Shown: in pieces, positions 53,939 to 63,089 of the stretch | How the letters are laid out: every line of letters begins with the position of its first letter | Numbering within the stretch: position 1 is the stretch's first letter | NCBI RefSeq assembly: GCF_002967765.1 | Contig: NZ_PUHY01000005.1 | Coordinates: 124,001-188,000 of the forward strand | Direction: 5' to 3' | DNA: 64,000 nucleotides | From: Blastopirellula marina | GTDB taxonomy: Bacteria; Planctomycetota; Planctomycetia; Pirellulales; Pirellulaceae | The notes under the pieces: model-generated | The model's input: only the letters and a program-made list of their open reading frames with translations | The model's database searches: none | Told to the model about the DNA's origin: nothing | Position numbers and translations under genes: made by a program

Positions 53939-54577
53939 ATGGTCGATCGAGTCCCTTGCCGCGATTGTGGCGCAATGATCTTGCCGGTGACATTTGCCGA
54001 GAACGATGGATTGTGCGCCACGTGTGTTCGTATTCCTGAGGAGCTTCGCCGCGCTCAGCGCGAATATGATCGAAGGCTTCGCACCGGCGAGGTCTTCACC
54101 TTGAACGAAGACGAACGAAAGACGGCGCGTGAATCGAACGCACTGGGACTTTTGTCTGCCGCTTGGAAGCTGGAGCCGGACTACTACTCAGATCGCTCAG
54201 CCGATTCTCCTTCATCCGTGCTAGCCTCGGCGGCTGAAATGCCAAATGGCGAAGGCTACCTGGTCGATGGGGAACAGAAACGGTTGAACTTCACCTTCAA
54301 CGAGTTCTACACCGTCTGCGATTATTCCGACCTCAAACTGGGCCTGTTCTTCGCCTATTCATCCGACAGCCTTCGCCAGCAAGTCGATCGCGAACGCCAC
54401 GTAGGTCAAGGTTGTCCGTGTTGTGGTGTCGGGGTCGGCTGGTACCCCAGTCGTTTCCACATGCCCAGAAATCTCGGGTTTCAGTTGGTGAAAGCCATTT
54501 TGGAAAACGAACGGCTCCCGCAAGTTCAATGGATCGAAGCGGATGATTTTTCCTACGTGAATCAGGGCAAAGGATAG
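53939..54577 (+). CDS. Hypothetical protein with N-terminal zinc ribbon
   Basis: A 212-residue protein. CRDC...CATC at residues about 7-29 forms a four-Cys zinc site, and GCPCCGVG near residue 160 offers another Cys cluster. The middle (LNFTFNEFYTVCDYSDLKLG) is beta-rich. Unknown family. It lies 20 bases after the secreted protein gene and 8 bases before the next. Confidence 0.65.
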   Translation: MVDRVPCRDCGAMILPVTFAENDGLCATCVRIPEELRRAQREYDRRLRTGEVFTLNEDERKTARESNALGLLSAAWKLEPDYYSDRSADSPSSVLASAAEMPNGEGYLVDGEQKRLNFTFNEFYTVCDYSDLKLGLFFAYSSDSLRQQVDRERHVGQGCPCCGVGVGWYPSRFHMPRNLGFQLVKAILENERLPQVQWIEADDFSYVNQGKG

Positions 54578-54585
54578 TTGATCTT

Positions 54586-55305
54586 GTGACGAAGGTATTC
54601 GATTTTCTGTCAGCGAAGTCGCCCGGCAAGCGAATGGAACTGTTAGAGAAGTTTCTTCAGTTCTGGCATGGACGCCGTCGAAACGAATATGGTGAACCAG
54701 AAAAGAGCTTGGCTTCGCTCGATTTGCCGAAGCCGCTGGAACGCTTCTACCAGTTCGCCGGACGTTGGCCGAAGCGTGAGCCGCGGTATGCGTCAGATTG
54801 GATTTACTGCGAAGGTGGCTACCATCACTTGTTAGATGTCGATCAGTTGCGGTGGACAGACGATGGGTATTTGGAATTCTATCAAGAGTATCAAGGGGAC
54901 TGGACGATGCTCACCAAGCCCGGTGCGGCGAATCCGCCCGTCTGGATTCGTGGGGTCTGGGATGGTTGTCCTGATTCACTTTGCGACTTGGAAGACCCGC
55001 GAACTAAGATTGAGTTCAAGCTGGCTGACTATTTGGTTTCCCACGTGCTCTTGGTTTCGCTGATGCAAAGCCCGGCCGATGATTTTGGGACAAACGTGTT
55101 TAATGATTATTTCGAAGAGCATCGAGACGAGTTCGCCAAAATCTGGGAGATGCCTGAATTAAATCTTCCGCTGGTTGCTGGCGAGATCTATCAGTGTGGT
55201 GAGGTCATCGCCCTGCGTAAGTATGGTCAGACATCCTTTCACACCAATACCTATCACGGGCATCACGCGTTATTTCGCATCTTGGCGGAGCGAATTGACG
55301 GGTAA
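54586..55305 (+). CDS. SMI1/KNR4-like protein, 239 residues
   Basis: Read from GTG 54586. The order LPKPLERFYQFAGRWP, then LEFYQEYQGDWTML with PPVWIRG resembles the SMI1/KNR4 (SUKH) superfamily, whose bacterial members are often immunity proteins against polymorphic toxins. No toxin gene was found beside it. The assignment is by eye. Last gene of the unknown cluster. Confidence 0.6.
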   Translation: MTKVFDFLSAKSPGKRMELLEKFLQFWHGRRRNEYGEPEKSLASLDLPKPLERFYQFAGRWPKREPRYASDWIYCEGGYHHLLDVDQLRWTDDGYLEFYQEYQGDWTMLTKPGAANPPVWIRGVWDGCPDSLCDLEDPRTKIEFKLADYLVSHVLLVSLMQSPADDFGTNVFNDYFEEHRDEFAKIWEMPELNLPLVAGEIYQCGEVIALRKYGQTSFHTNTYHGHHALFRILAERIDG

Positions 55306-55512
55306 GGTCGGGGTTTAAGGATGCCTAATCTGGTGCGCACCTGATGGCCATTTCGTGAAGGTTCGGTTAGGACTGGACGACTTGCCCGTACTAAGCGTGA
55401 TCCTATTGTTTCGGGCGGGATGCTTGCTCGCTAGAATTCGGCGGCACGATCAAAGCTTCCGTGAGCTTAGATTGAAGCGACTCCGATTCTCCCTCCTGCT
55501 AAAGGTCGTTCC

Positions 55513-56478
55513 ATGTCCCATGACTCATCTTCCCTAGCCCGTCGTCGATTCTTGCAAGCGGGTGGTGCGTTCGCAGCGGCGGGCCTGGTGAATTGGGGTG
55601 CAGCTACCGCGCGGTCGGACGATCCGATGGCGACGCCCAGCTTTCGGTTTGTGCATTTGACGGACATTCACACCCAGCCAGAACTGGGTGGCGCAGAAGG
55701 TTGGCGGCAGTGTGTCGAGAGGGTAAATCAGTTGGATCCCCAGCCAGACTTCGTGATCACTGGTGGCGACTTGATCATGGACGCTTTGGTGCCGGATGCG
55801 GATCGGATTGATTTGGAATGGAAATTATTCGACGAAGGAGCGAAAGAGCTCGCTGTTCCCGTGCATCACACCATCGGCAATCACGATATCGGTGGCTGGA
55901 GTCCGAAGTCGAAGCTTTCGACCGGTGACGCCCGCTTCGGCAAAGATCTATTCGCCGATCACTATGGCCGAGGGGCAACCTACCGCAGCTTCGACCATAA
56001 AGGATGGCACTTCGTGATTCTCGATTCGATTGGGAAGGCGGATGCCAACGAGCCCGGCAGCGGATACTTCGGTGTGATCGACGAAGCGCAGCTCGATTGG
56101 CTCCGCGGCGATATGGAGAAGACAGGCCGCGAAACGCCAACGGTTATTGTGACCCACATTCCGTTTTTCACGACCGTCTTTCAGACCATGTCTGGTCCGC
56201 AGACGGTTATTGGCAATGGAAGTCTGATCACCAACGCGAACGAGGTTCGGAAGCTGTTGGAGCCTTACAACGTGCAGCTCGTCCTTTCCGGCCACGGCCA
56301 TAACCGGGAACGAATCGACATCCGTGGCGTCACTTATCTGCAATCTGGTGCAGTCAGTGGTGGCTGGTGGCGTGGTCGTCTGTTCGACGAGCCAGAGTGT
56401 TTTGTGGTGATCGACTGTCAGGCAAACAGGCTTGATTTCGGTTACCATGACTATGGTTGGAAAGCCCGAAAAGCATAA
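55513..56478 (+). CDS. Tat-exported calcineurin-like metallophosphoesterase
   Basis: A 321-residue protein with a Tat signal (SLARRRFLQAGGAFAAAGL). Motifs: DIH in HLTDIHTQP, GGDL, IGNHD, VTHIPFF and SGHGHNRE complete the two-metal site. Unlike the DTQ protein at 2.3-3.5 kb, this one keeps the classic DxH. Substrate unknown. Confidence 0.87.
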   Translation: MSHDSSSLARRRFLQAGGAFAAAGLVNWGAATARSDDPMATPSFRFVHLTDIHTQPELGGAEGWRQCVERVNQLDPQPDFVITGGDLIMDALVPDADRIDLEWKLFDEGAKELAVPVHHTIGNHDIGGWSPKSKLSTGDARFGKDLFADHYGRGATYRSFDHKGWHFVILDSIGKADANEPGSGYFGVIDEAQLDWLRGDMEKTGRETPTVIVTHIPFFTTVFQTMSGPQTVIGNGSLITNANEVRKLLEPYNVQLVLSGHGHNRERIDIRGVTYLQSGAVSGGWWRGRLFDEPECFVVIDCQANRLDFGYHDYGWKARKA

Positions 56479-56498
56479 GAATTGAAAGGACCTACTGG

Positions 56499-56831
56499 GT
56501 GCTGTCGTTTTTGGTCTTGCTCGTCATCGTAACCTTTTCCGCAACATTCGCGGTCGCTTGGACGGTCAATCAATATCGCACGCTCGTCATCTGCTTAATT
56601 GTGTGGCAGCTCTTCATTGCACTGGTCCTGGCTCCTGCAGATGGAGGTGTATGGAGCGCGTGGATGATTATGCTGTTCGGCCTGCAAGATTGCGTTATTC
56701 TGCTGACGCATCGCGAAGTGGCCGCCAGAATCATGGGACCATCGACGGGAAAACTGTTTCTACGATGGGGCTACATGCTGCTGCCCGTCGTGATCGCGGT
56801 CGCTTTCACAGTGATTTACAGCTTTCGTTGA
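56499..56831 (+). CDS. Small membrane protein, 110 residues
   Basis: Read from GTG 56499, with AAAGGA 8 bases upstream; 20 bases after the phosphoesterase stop. About four membrane helices (LSFLVLLVIVTFSATFAVAW, LVICLIVWQLFIALVL, WSAWMIMLFGLQDCVILL and GYMLLPVVIAVAFTVIYSF). No family recognised. An in-frame TTG at 56457 would overlap the upstream gene. Confidence 0.6.
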   Translation: MLSFLVLLVIVTFSATFAVAWTVNQYRTLVICLIVWQLFIALVLAPADGGVWSAWMIMLFGLQDCVILLTHREVAARIMGPSTGKLFLRWGYMLLPVVIAVAFTVIYSFR

Positions 56832-56848
56832 ATCGATGCATCGATTCG

Positions 56849-57898
56849 TTACTGAATCATCATCTCTTCTTCGTCCGATGCCGTAAGCTGGATTTCGCCG
56901 GCGTCTTCCAGGCGGCGGACGATATCGACGATTTGTTGTTGCACCGCTTCGACTTCCGATAGCTTGACCGAGCCGAGGAAGTCCATTTCTTCCAGTAACA
57001 TTTCGCCGGCCCGTTTGGACATGTTGCCGACGATCTTGTCGCGCAGATCTTGGCTGGCACCCTTGAGAGCCATGGCCCATTGCGAGGTCTCGACGTTCTT
57101 GAGCACGGCTTGAATGTCTTTGTCCATCAGCTTTTGGATGTCGTCGAACACGAACATCAAGCGGCGGATTTCTTCGACTAGGTCGGGGTCTTCCTGGGCC
57201 AGGTTCTCAAGCAAGGCCTTGCCGGTGGTTCGGTCGGTGACGTTCAAGATTTCAGCCACACTAGGCACACCGCCCGCATTCTCGAACGATTGGCTCATCA
57301 CGCTGGCCATCCGCGATTCGAGGCCACGTTCGACCTCGCGGATCACTTCCGGGTTAGTTTGACCCATGTTGGCGATACGGCGGATCACGGATAGCTGTCG
57401 CTCGGCTGGCAACCCGGCAATCAGCTCCGCCCCGTATGAGGCCGGCAAGTGGGATAGGATCAAGGCAATCGTCTGCGGATGTTCATCAACAATAAAGGTC
57501 AAAAGATTCTGACTATCGACCTTCCGCAGAAAACCGAAGGGAACTGATTCGACCGATTGGCGAACGTTGTCGAGTGTTTCGCCCGCATTCTTGCCAAGCG
57601 CTTTGGTGACCAGCGATTTCGCCAGTCCGATACCACCGCCACCCCCGCCAAGCTGATTGGGGTTTTGTTCGGCGAACGCGAGAATGGCTGCTTCTTGCTC
57701 GGGGCCGCTGAGATTGTCGAGCTGGGCGATCTCGATACAGACCGCTTCGACCTGCTTGGGGGAAAGCTTGCCCATCAACTGGGCAGCTTCATCCTCGGGA
57801 AGGGACATCAAGATGATGGCCGCCTTCCGTAAGGCTGGATTCGAGAAGTGTTGGCTGGGATCGCGTGGTTTGGCCATGGCTCGGCTAGTCGGCGACAT
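56849..57898 (-). CDS. fliG: Flagellar motor switch protein FliG
   Basis: A 349-residue protein with the FliG N, middle (EHPQTIALILSHLPASYGAEL, the EHPQTIAL signature) and C-terminal domains with torque residues (GKALLENLAQEDPDLVEEIRRLMFVFDDI; KRAGEMLLEEMDFLG). It forms the switch ring with FliM/FliN and contacts the stator. A glycine-rich insert (GGGGGGIG) lies near residue 85. Other flagellar genes are outside the window. Confidence 0.95.
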   Translation of the reverse strand: MSPTSRAMAKPRDPSQHFSNPALRKAAIILMSLPEDEAAQLMGKLSPKQVEAVCIEIAQLDNLSGPEQEAAILAFAEQNPNQLGGGGGGIGLAKSLVTKALGKNAGETLDNVRQSVESVPFGFLRKVDSQNLLTFIVDEHPQTIALILSHLPASYGAELIAGLPAERQLSVIRRIANMGQTNPEVIREVERGLESRMASVMSQSFENAGGVPSVAEILNVTDRTTGKALLENLAQEDPDLVEEIRRLMFVFDDIQKLMDKDIQAVLKNVETSQWAMALKGASQDLRDKIVGNMSKRAGEMLLEEMDFLGSVKLSEVEAVQQQIVDIVRRLEDAGEIQLTASDEEEMMIQ

Positions 57899-57989
57899 CG
57901 TGACAAATTCGACCGTGTATCGTTATTGATCGACAGGTTCGAGTTTGACGATTAGCGAAAATTGACCAGCTGCCGCGGGTGCTAGCGGG

Positions 57990-58478
57990 TTAAGCCAGCA
58001 CGGGAAGTGGCGTGAAGCCGACTTTCAGAGCCATTGGGCCCCATGGGCAGCTGAAGGTAACCACGATGGGCTTCACTTCCGAAGGGAAGCGAATGTCTGG
58101 AGGGTGACCGACAACGACGTTCGGTAGGCTGATCGAGAGATTGTATTCTTCCAGCTCGGCTTTGGCGGAACCAGCGACCATGTTGGCGATTTCACCGACG
58201 GCATCGATCACGTCGTCAGACAGGCCGTCGAACTCGCTGGGATCCATCATCAGCATGGCAGCCGCCGCTTGGATGGCGACTTCGTGAGAAAGGCTCACGA
58301 TGACCGAGCCTTGAGCACGGCCAGACAGTCCGATGACACCGCTCACTTCGTACTTTTCTTTGACCTGATCGGCCATGCAAAGCTTGTCACGTTTAATCGG
58401 ACAGCCCAACATTGTATCGAATGTGTTGGTCGTAGAACGGATGAACGGGTTGATGTATTCGACCTGCATGTTGGACAC
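57990..58478 (-). CDS. CheX-like chemotaxis phosphatase
   Basis: A 162-residue protein of the CheC/CheX/FliY family. The signature helix DVIDAVGEIANMVAGSAK carries the catalytic E-xx-N pair, and GVIGLSGRAQGSVIVSLS is the preceding strand. CheX removes phosphate from CheY-P. It precedes fliG by 91 bases on the same strand. Confidence 0.85.
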   Translation of the reverse strand: MSNMQVEYINPFIRSTTNTFDTMLGCPIKRDKLCMADQVKEKYEVSGVIGLSGRAQGSVIVSLSHEVAIQAAAAMLMMDPSEFDGLSDDVIDAVGEIANMVAGSAKAELEEYNLSISLPNVVVGHPPDIRFPSEVKPIVVTFSCPWGPMALKVGFTPLPVLA

Positions 58479-58767
58479 CGATTTTGGGGTTTACCACGTT
58501 GATGCTACGCATGACTTCATTCATTGCGGCTTCGGCCCCTGGCGAAAGCTCTTCTGACTGGGAAGTCTCCCAAAAATAGGCCGCAGGGAGTGCGGGTCAA
58601 ACGAAAATCCTGGCTGAATCTATGGCGAACACATAGCAGTCGCGTGGGAGAGAGAAATCCGCATGTTGCGGGCATCTCGCAAATCGCCCGGCAGCTGCGA
58701 CTGTACCGATGGTTCCGATTGTGACAGCTTCGCGAGCTAGAGAAACGCTTCGTATCGGAGCGTGGTG

Positions 58768-59253
58768 CTACGAAAATTCGCAATAACCCCACTGACCATG
58801 ATTTTCGTCAACACCGACTTTCATTGCTTCGGGTTTCCACCGAAGTCGCTCGTCTAAGGCCTCTAAAAGACGCTCGCCGATCCACTCGGCCAGTAATTCG
58901 GTCGTCGTATTCGGGATGTCCAGCAAGATGCATTCTTCCCGTGGGAAGACCCAGCGGCGGTCTTCGAAAGAGGCAGTGACTTCCTTTTCATCCAGATGCA
59001 CTCGGATGCTAGGGTGCTTTGTGGGGAGCAGCATCCGATGATCGAGTCCATTAACGATCGCTTGTAGGGAGTCCCGTAGGGCGATGAAATCAACCACGTA
59101 GTGATTTTCGTCCAAAGGGCCATGCAGTTCGACTTCGACCCGGTAATTGTGACCATGGATTCTCTCGCAAATGTTTCCACCGAACGTGATGAAGTGTCCG
59201 GCACTGAAGACGAGATGGTCCTTGGTCAGGCGGACCCAATGGCGTTTAGGCAT
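58768..59253 (-). CDS. 6-pyruvoyl-tetrahydropterin synthase/QueD-family enzyme
   Basis: A 161-residue protein with zinc His in FSAGHFITF and HGHNY, the catalytic Cys four residues before HGHNY (CERIHGHNY) and the late DENH/CEFS pattern. The family makes pterin or 7-deazaguanine intermediates. Here it follows CitG-like and dehalogenase-like genes rather than other que genes, so a pterin cofactor role is as likely as queuosine. ATG 59253 is preferred over 59280. Confidence 0.87.
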   Translation of the reverse strand: MPKRHWVRLTKDHLVFSAGHFITFGGNICERIHGHNYRVEVELHGPLDENHYVVDFIALRDSLQAIVNGLDHRMLLPTKHPSIRVHLDEKEVTASFEDRRWVFPREECILLDIPNTTTELLAEWIGERLLEALDERLRWKPEAMKVGVDENHGQWGYCEFS

Positions 59254-59272
59254 GGCGACAAGATTCCGGGGC

Positions 59273-60130
59273 TTAAACAAACGGGGCGACGATTGACTTC
59301 TGTCGCAAGCAAACCAGCAGGCCGGCGGCGATCATGTCTGCCGTCGTCCCGGGGTTACGCTTATGCCCATTGCAACGCAACCAGAAGTCGAGGTTGGACA
59401 ATTGTTGGAGGTAGTCTTCGTCGAAGGGCTGACCGGCGTCGAGGACGCGCCTGGCAATTGTGCTGCTTTGCATTGCCAGTTCCTCTCCATTTTTACGCGC
59501 GATCAGCGTATCAGGAAAGGTTGCCATGAGCGAAACATGGGCGTGAACGATCCGATGGCTCAAGCTTAGCGACGTCCTGGTCGGCTCGGTTAGCAGCGGC
59601 AGCACTGTGTCGAATAAGTCAGAGAAACCCGAGGCATATTGCCGAGCGATGAAGTCTCGTTCGGACGCTAACTGCATCGCGTTCAAGATATGAGCAGGAG
59701 CTTGGCCAGCGACATCGTGCTGGTCAGCATTTTGGAGGCCACCTGGTTGCGCCAAGCGGATTGCCTCGTAAATTGCTTTCGCGTCATCGGAAGTCGATTC
59801 TTCAATCACCAGTTTGACGTTTGCTTGCATATCGGTTTCGACAGAAGCTTTCGCCAGCGGCGCAAACAGTAGTAGCATGCCGAGGTTGGTATTCGTATGG
59901 CAAACCTGGGCCGTGGCTTGAACACCTTCAAGGACCAACTGGCCAAGCGACAAGGTGGCTGCTTGATCGAAGACCGGACCGATCGCAATCGCGCTGGCGA
60001 GAAAATCTTGTAACGTTACGTCCTCGAAATCGGCGCTGCGATGCACGTTGCCAGGCTTCGGGGCACAGACTTCCAGCGTACAGGCCAATGTTGCCAATTG
60101 GCCGAGCGAGAGATCCCCTGCTCCGCTCAT
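59273..60130 (-). CDS. CitG/MdcB-family triphosphoribosyl-dephospho-CoA synthase-like protein
   Basis: A 285-residue helical protein with CAPKPGNVHRSADFEDV, HTNTNLGMLLLFAPLAKA and the C-terminal NPGTTADMIAAGLLV, the conserved elements of COG1767. Citrate lyase genes are absent. COG1767 paralogues occur in tetrahydromethanopterin-linked C1 gene sets of planctomycetes and methylotrophs (recalled, not verified), so a pterin/C1 role is suggested. The upstream gene's stop overlaps this start by four bases. Confidence 0.85.
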   Translation of the reverse strand: MSGAGDLSLGQLATLACTLEVCAPKPGNVHRSADFEDVTLQDFLASAIAIGPVFDQAATLSLGQLVLEGVQATAQVCHTNTNLGMLLLFAPLAKASVETDMQANVKLVIEESTSDDAKAIYEAIRLAQPGGLQNADQHDVAGQAPAHILNAMQLASERDFIARQYASGFSDLFDTVLPLLTEPTRTSLSLSHRIVHAHVSLMATFPDTLIARKNGEELAMQSSTIARRVLDAGQPFDEDYLQQLSNLDFWLRCNGHKRNPGTTADMIAAGLLVCLRQKSIVAPFV

Positions 60131-61032
60131 TGCGGCGACCCTACGGTTGCGGGCGTCGGCTCAGTTTTCAGAAAGTCGCGAAGCAGTGGTTCGATTCGCT
60201 CGATGGCATCTTCCACCACGTAGTGACCGGCATCGTCGAAGATAGTTGCTTTGGCATCAGGCCAAATCTGTTGGAAACGCTCTAGGCACTCGAGTCGGAA
60301 GCACCAATCTTTGCCGCCCCAGATCAGTTGAATTGGGAGATGCGACAATGTCGGCAGTTTTTGCTCGATATCTTTTAAGACCGCGTAGGTTGGATGACTG
60401 CGTGAGAGCGGGATATCTTGCACGAAGCGAGCCGTTGCAATGCGATTGTGGTAATTATCGTAAGGAGCGATCAGGCCGGCACAAACTTCCGGCGTGAAGC
60501 GATCAGGCTTCTCGGTGGCCATTGTTAATGCTGGCCGAGCAAAGGCATTGAATTGACGTACCATCCAAGGGCCGAGTAGCGGAATTCGACACGCTCGAAT
60601 TCGCAGCGGACAGTAAGGTGGGGGAAATGCGGCCGTGTTGAACAGAACCAACCGCTTAAAGCGATCTGGTCGGGCCACAGCTGCCCCCAGGCCAATTGCC
60701 CCGCCCCAGTCATGCACCAGCAAGGTGATGTCACGGAGGTTTAGTGTATCGATCAGAGTGACCAGATTTTCGACGTGTCGAGAAAGTCGATATTCGTAAT
60801 TCTGAGGCTTATCACTGAGCCCGCACCCGACGTGATCGACCGCGATCGTACGGTGTTCGTCTCGGAAGGCGTTAATAATGTTTCGCCAATAGAACGACCA
60901 TGTCGGGTTGCCATGTACCATTAACAACGGCTCGCCATTTCCCTCGTCGACGTAGTGATACCGCGCCTCGGGCAAGGTCAGATAGTTCGACGAAAAGGGG
61001 TACAGCTTGCGCCAGTCGGCCGACGGTGTCAT
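60127..61032 (-). CDS. Haloalkane dehalogenase-like alpha/beta hydrolase
   Basis: A 301-residue protein. HGNPTWSFYWR (oxyanion/halide Asn region), nucleophile Asp in VHDWGGAIG and His in DDAGHYVVEDA match haloalkane dehalogenases and close relatives. The acid could be Asp in WGGKDWC. It is first of a three-gene minus-strand operon. Many such proteins act on other esters, so dehalogenation is unproven. Confidence 0.82.
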   Translation of the reverse strand: MTPSADWRKLYPFSSNYLTLPEARYHYVDEGNGEPLLMVHGNPTWSFYWRNIINAFRDEHRTIAVDHVGCGLSDKPQNYEYRLSRHVENLVTLIDTLNLRDITLLVHDWGGAIGLGAAVARPDRFKRLVLFNTAAFPPPYCPLRIRACRIPLLGPWMVRQFNAFARPALTMATEKPDRFTPEVCAGLIAPYDNYHNRIATARFVQDIPLSRSHPTYAVLKDIEQKLPTLSHLPIQLIWGGKDWCFRLECLERFQQIWPDAKATIFDDAGHYVVEDAIERIEPLLRDFLKTEPTPATVGSPQ

Positions 61033-61524
61033 GGTATTGGCTGAGTCTCGCTAAGAAATCGAAACCCTTAGTTTACCGGTTTAGTCCTGTTTCACTAGAC
61101 GCCTTACTTTGTCGGCAAGTGCCGGGTTTCGGGTGGCTTCTTCGTAGAACGAAAGTCTTAGGCGGATGCTAATAGAAATCTTGGTCAATATCTAGCTGCG
61201 TAATTCAGGTGGAATAGGGTGGCTTCTGTTTTCTCTTGGCAATTCATCTCCGTGAACGCCCGGCGATTTTCTTGGAATAAATAGGTAGAGGGAGATAATA
61301 GAACTCGCGCCTTACCGCACGTCCAATGGTTGGCTTAGGGGCGATAAATAGAAATGGATCGGGCAGCGCCGATTAGTGGTTTAGAATTCGGATTTGTCTC
61401 TTGATAGCAACTTTAGATCTGCAGTAGATTGCCACCAACGAGTGGCGGCTATCCGCTCGTAAGTTTTCGTGGGCAAGGCTCAACCTGTAGCCACAACGGG
61501 ACCAATTGAGTTCCAGAACAGAAA
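61033..61524. other. Divergent intergenic region, no gene
   Basis: 492 bases between the divergent dehalogenase-like and PEP-CTERM genes, AT-richer than the neighbours near 61160-61320. It should carry both promoters and probably regulation for the exported protein. No confident sigma site, RNA or repeat was recognised. Confidence 0.4.
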
Positions 61525-62217
61525 ATGAGAGTGACACCAAAGATGAAATGGAATCTTCTGATATTGGCGACCAGCTTGGCCATGTTGGTCTTTCTTGAAG
61601 GACCATCGCAAGCGGCGATTCTGCTTTATGATGACTTCGATCCTGGTATCGACTCAGGAACGTTCGAATCAGTGCAAAACGGTGCCGCGCTGGGGGATGG
61701 CCTCGGAGGTTTTCTATCTGGCAATGCTTTGCATTTTGGCACGGTCGATGGTCTGGATCGCGAAGCCACGACGAATATGCTTGACCTCACGACCGGCGGA
61801 TCGATCTCGTTTGACTTTCGCGGGGGAAACGAAGTCGTCGATGGTGAGACGTATTGGGAGAACAGCGAAGGTGTTAATGAGTGGGTTCGTTTGTATTACA
61901 CGACCGATGGTGGTTTGAACTTCACGGAACTAGAACTGTTAAGTACGCAGATGGATCTCGGCGAACGTCCTACGGTTTGGAATCATTTTGATCTGGCGAT
62001 TCCACTCGGGGCACAAACTTCCACAACGCAGTTTATGTTCCAACAAGGAGCAAGTAATGGCATGGGGTTTGACCTGTGGGCCATCGACAACCTCATGGTG
62101 ACCAACAACGTTGCCACGGTTCCCGAACCATCCACGTTCGCACTTCTCGGTCTTGGCGCAAGCTTAGTTGGTGTTGGCGCAACGCGTCGTCGAACGAACA
62201 AGAGTGGCGACAAGTGA
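61525..62217 (+). CDS. PEP-CTERM sorted extracellular protein
   Basis: A 230-residue protein with a signal peptide (LLILATSLAMLVFLEGPSQA) and a C-terminal sorting tail VPEPSTFALLGLGASLVG followed by RRR, the PEP-CTERM signal read by exosortase. The body is a beta-rich, Asp/Gly-rich sheet domain (DDFDPGIDSGTFE... AIDNLMV) like lectin-type folds. Exosortase is not in the window. The start may be ATG 61525 or 61543. Confidence 0.83.
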   Translation: MRVTPKMKWNLLILATSLAMLVFLEGPSQAAILLYDDFDPGIDSGTFESVQNGAALGDGLGGFLSGNALHFGTVDGLDREATTNMLDLTTGGSISFDFRGGNEVVDGETYWENSEGVNEWVRLYYTTDGGLNFTELELLSTQMDLGERPTVWNHFDLAIPLGAQTSTTQFMFQQGASNGMGFDLWAIDNLMVTNNVATVPEPSTFALLGLGASLVGVGATRRRTNKSGDK

Positions 62218-62254
62218 GACATTGAATAGCGGCCACTCTGGCGTCACGTTCGGC

Positions 62255-63031
62255 TTATCGCCAGTTGGCCGGATCTTGCTGATAGAAGTTGCGGAACTGC
62301 TGATAGAGCTCCGCATGGTGCTGTTGCATCGCTCGCGGCTGGACAAAGAAACACTCAGTCGCAACCGCGAAGAACTCGCTAATATTCGTGGCTCCGTAGC
62401 AGTCCAACAGTGTTGGCATTCCATGACTGCATTGCATCTGCAATTGCTGGAATTCACGGGGGATAACCTGTCCCCATTGTTGGTAACGCTCGGTACTCGG
62501 CAGCACGGGCGTTCCATCGACATCGCGGCCGTTTTGCATGTCGAGTTGGTGAGCAAATTCATGGAACACAAGGTTATGTCCCCCTGATTCGCCACGAGCA
62601 CCTGCTTGGGCATCGGCCCAGGAAAGAATCACAGGACCGCGATACCAAGCCTCTCCTTCTCGATTTGATTCTCCTTCAAAAACGATCCCACCTTTGGTGA
62701 TCGTTTGGTTTGGAGCGACATACGCATCGGGATATACAAGGACCGATTGAACCAGGTCGTAATAGTTGTCTTTAAAAGATAACGTCAAGATACAAGCGAG
62801 GGCTGCTACCGTGACGCGGACCTCGTCGGTCATCGTCAAGCCACCACATCCCTCCCAGTTTTTTTCAGCAACAAAGACCTGGATATCGGCGCGCAGCTTC
62901 TTCTGTTGCGTCTCTGTCAGAAAGTGATAGAACGCCACATTCCCTTCGAGGATTTCGAGCCACGTTGTAGGAAACGCTTCTTCCCGAATTCGGCGTCTTC
63001 GCCGGTTTTTCAACCACTTGAAGATCATCAA
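62255..63031 (-). CDS. mtfA: MtfA-type zinc peptidase
   Basis: A 258-residue protein with HEFAHQLD (zinc His157 and His161, Glu158) and third ligand region ISEFFAVATECFF. The N-terminal part RADIQVFVAEKNWEGCGGL is family typical. In E. coli MtfA interacts with Mlc to control glucose PTS expression; no Mlc was seen here. It is convergent with the PEP-CTERM gene. Confidence 0.9.
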   Translation of the reverse strand: MMIFKWLKNRRRRRIREEAFPTTWLEILEGNVAFYHFLTETQQKKLRADIQVFVAEKNWEGCGGLTMTDEVRVTVAALACILTLSFKDNYYDLVQSVLVYPDAYVAPNQTITKGGIVFEGESNREGEAWYRGPVILSWADAQAGARGESGGHNLVFHEFAHQLDMQNGRDVDGTPVLPSTERYQQWGQVIPREFQQLQMQCSHGMPTLLDCYGATNISEFFAVATECFFVQPRAMQQHHAELYQQFRNFYQQDPANWR

Positions 63032-63089
63032 ACGCTTTCTTCGTGGGGCCTAGTGCGATTAATTCCGCGCCAGGTTTTTGAGGCTCAAC

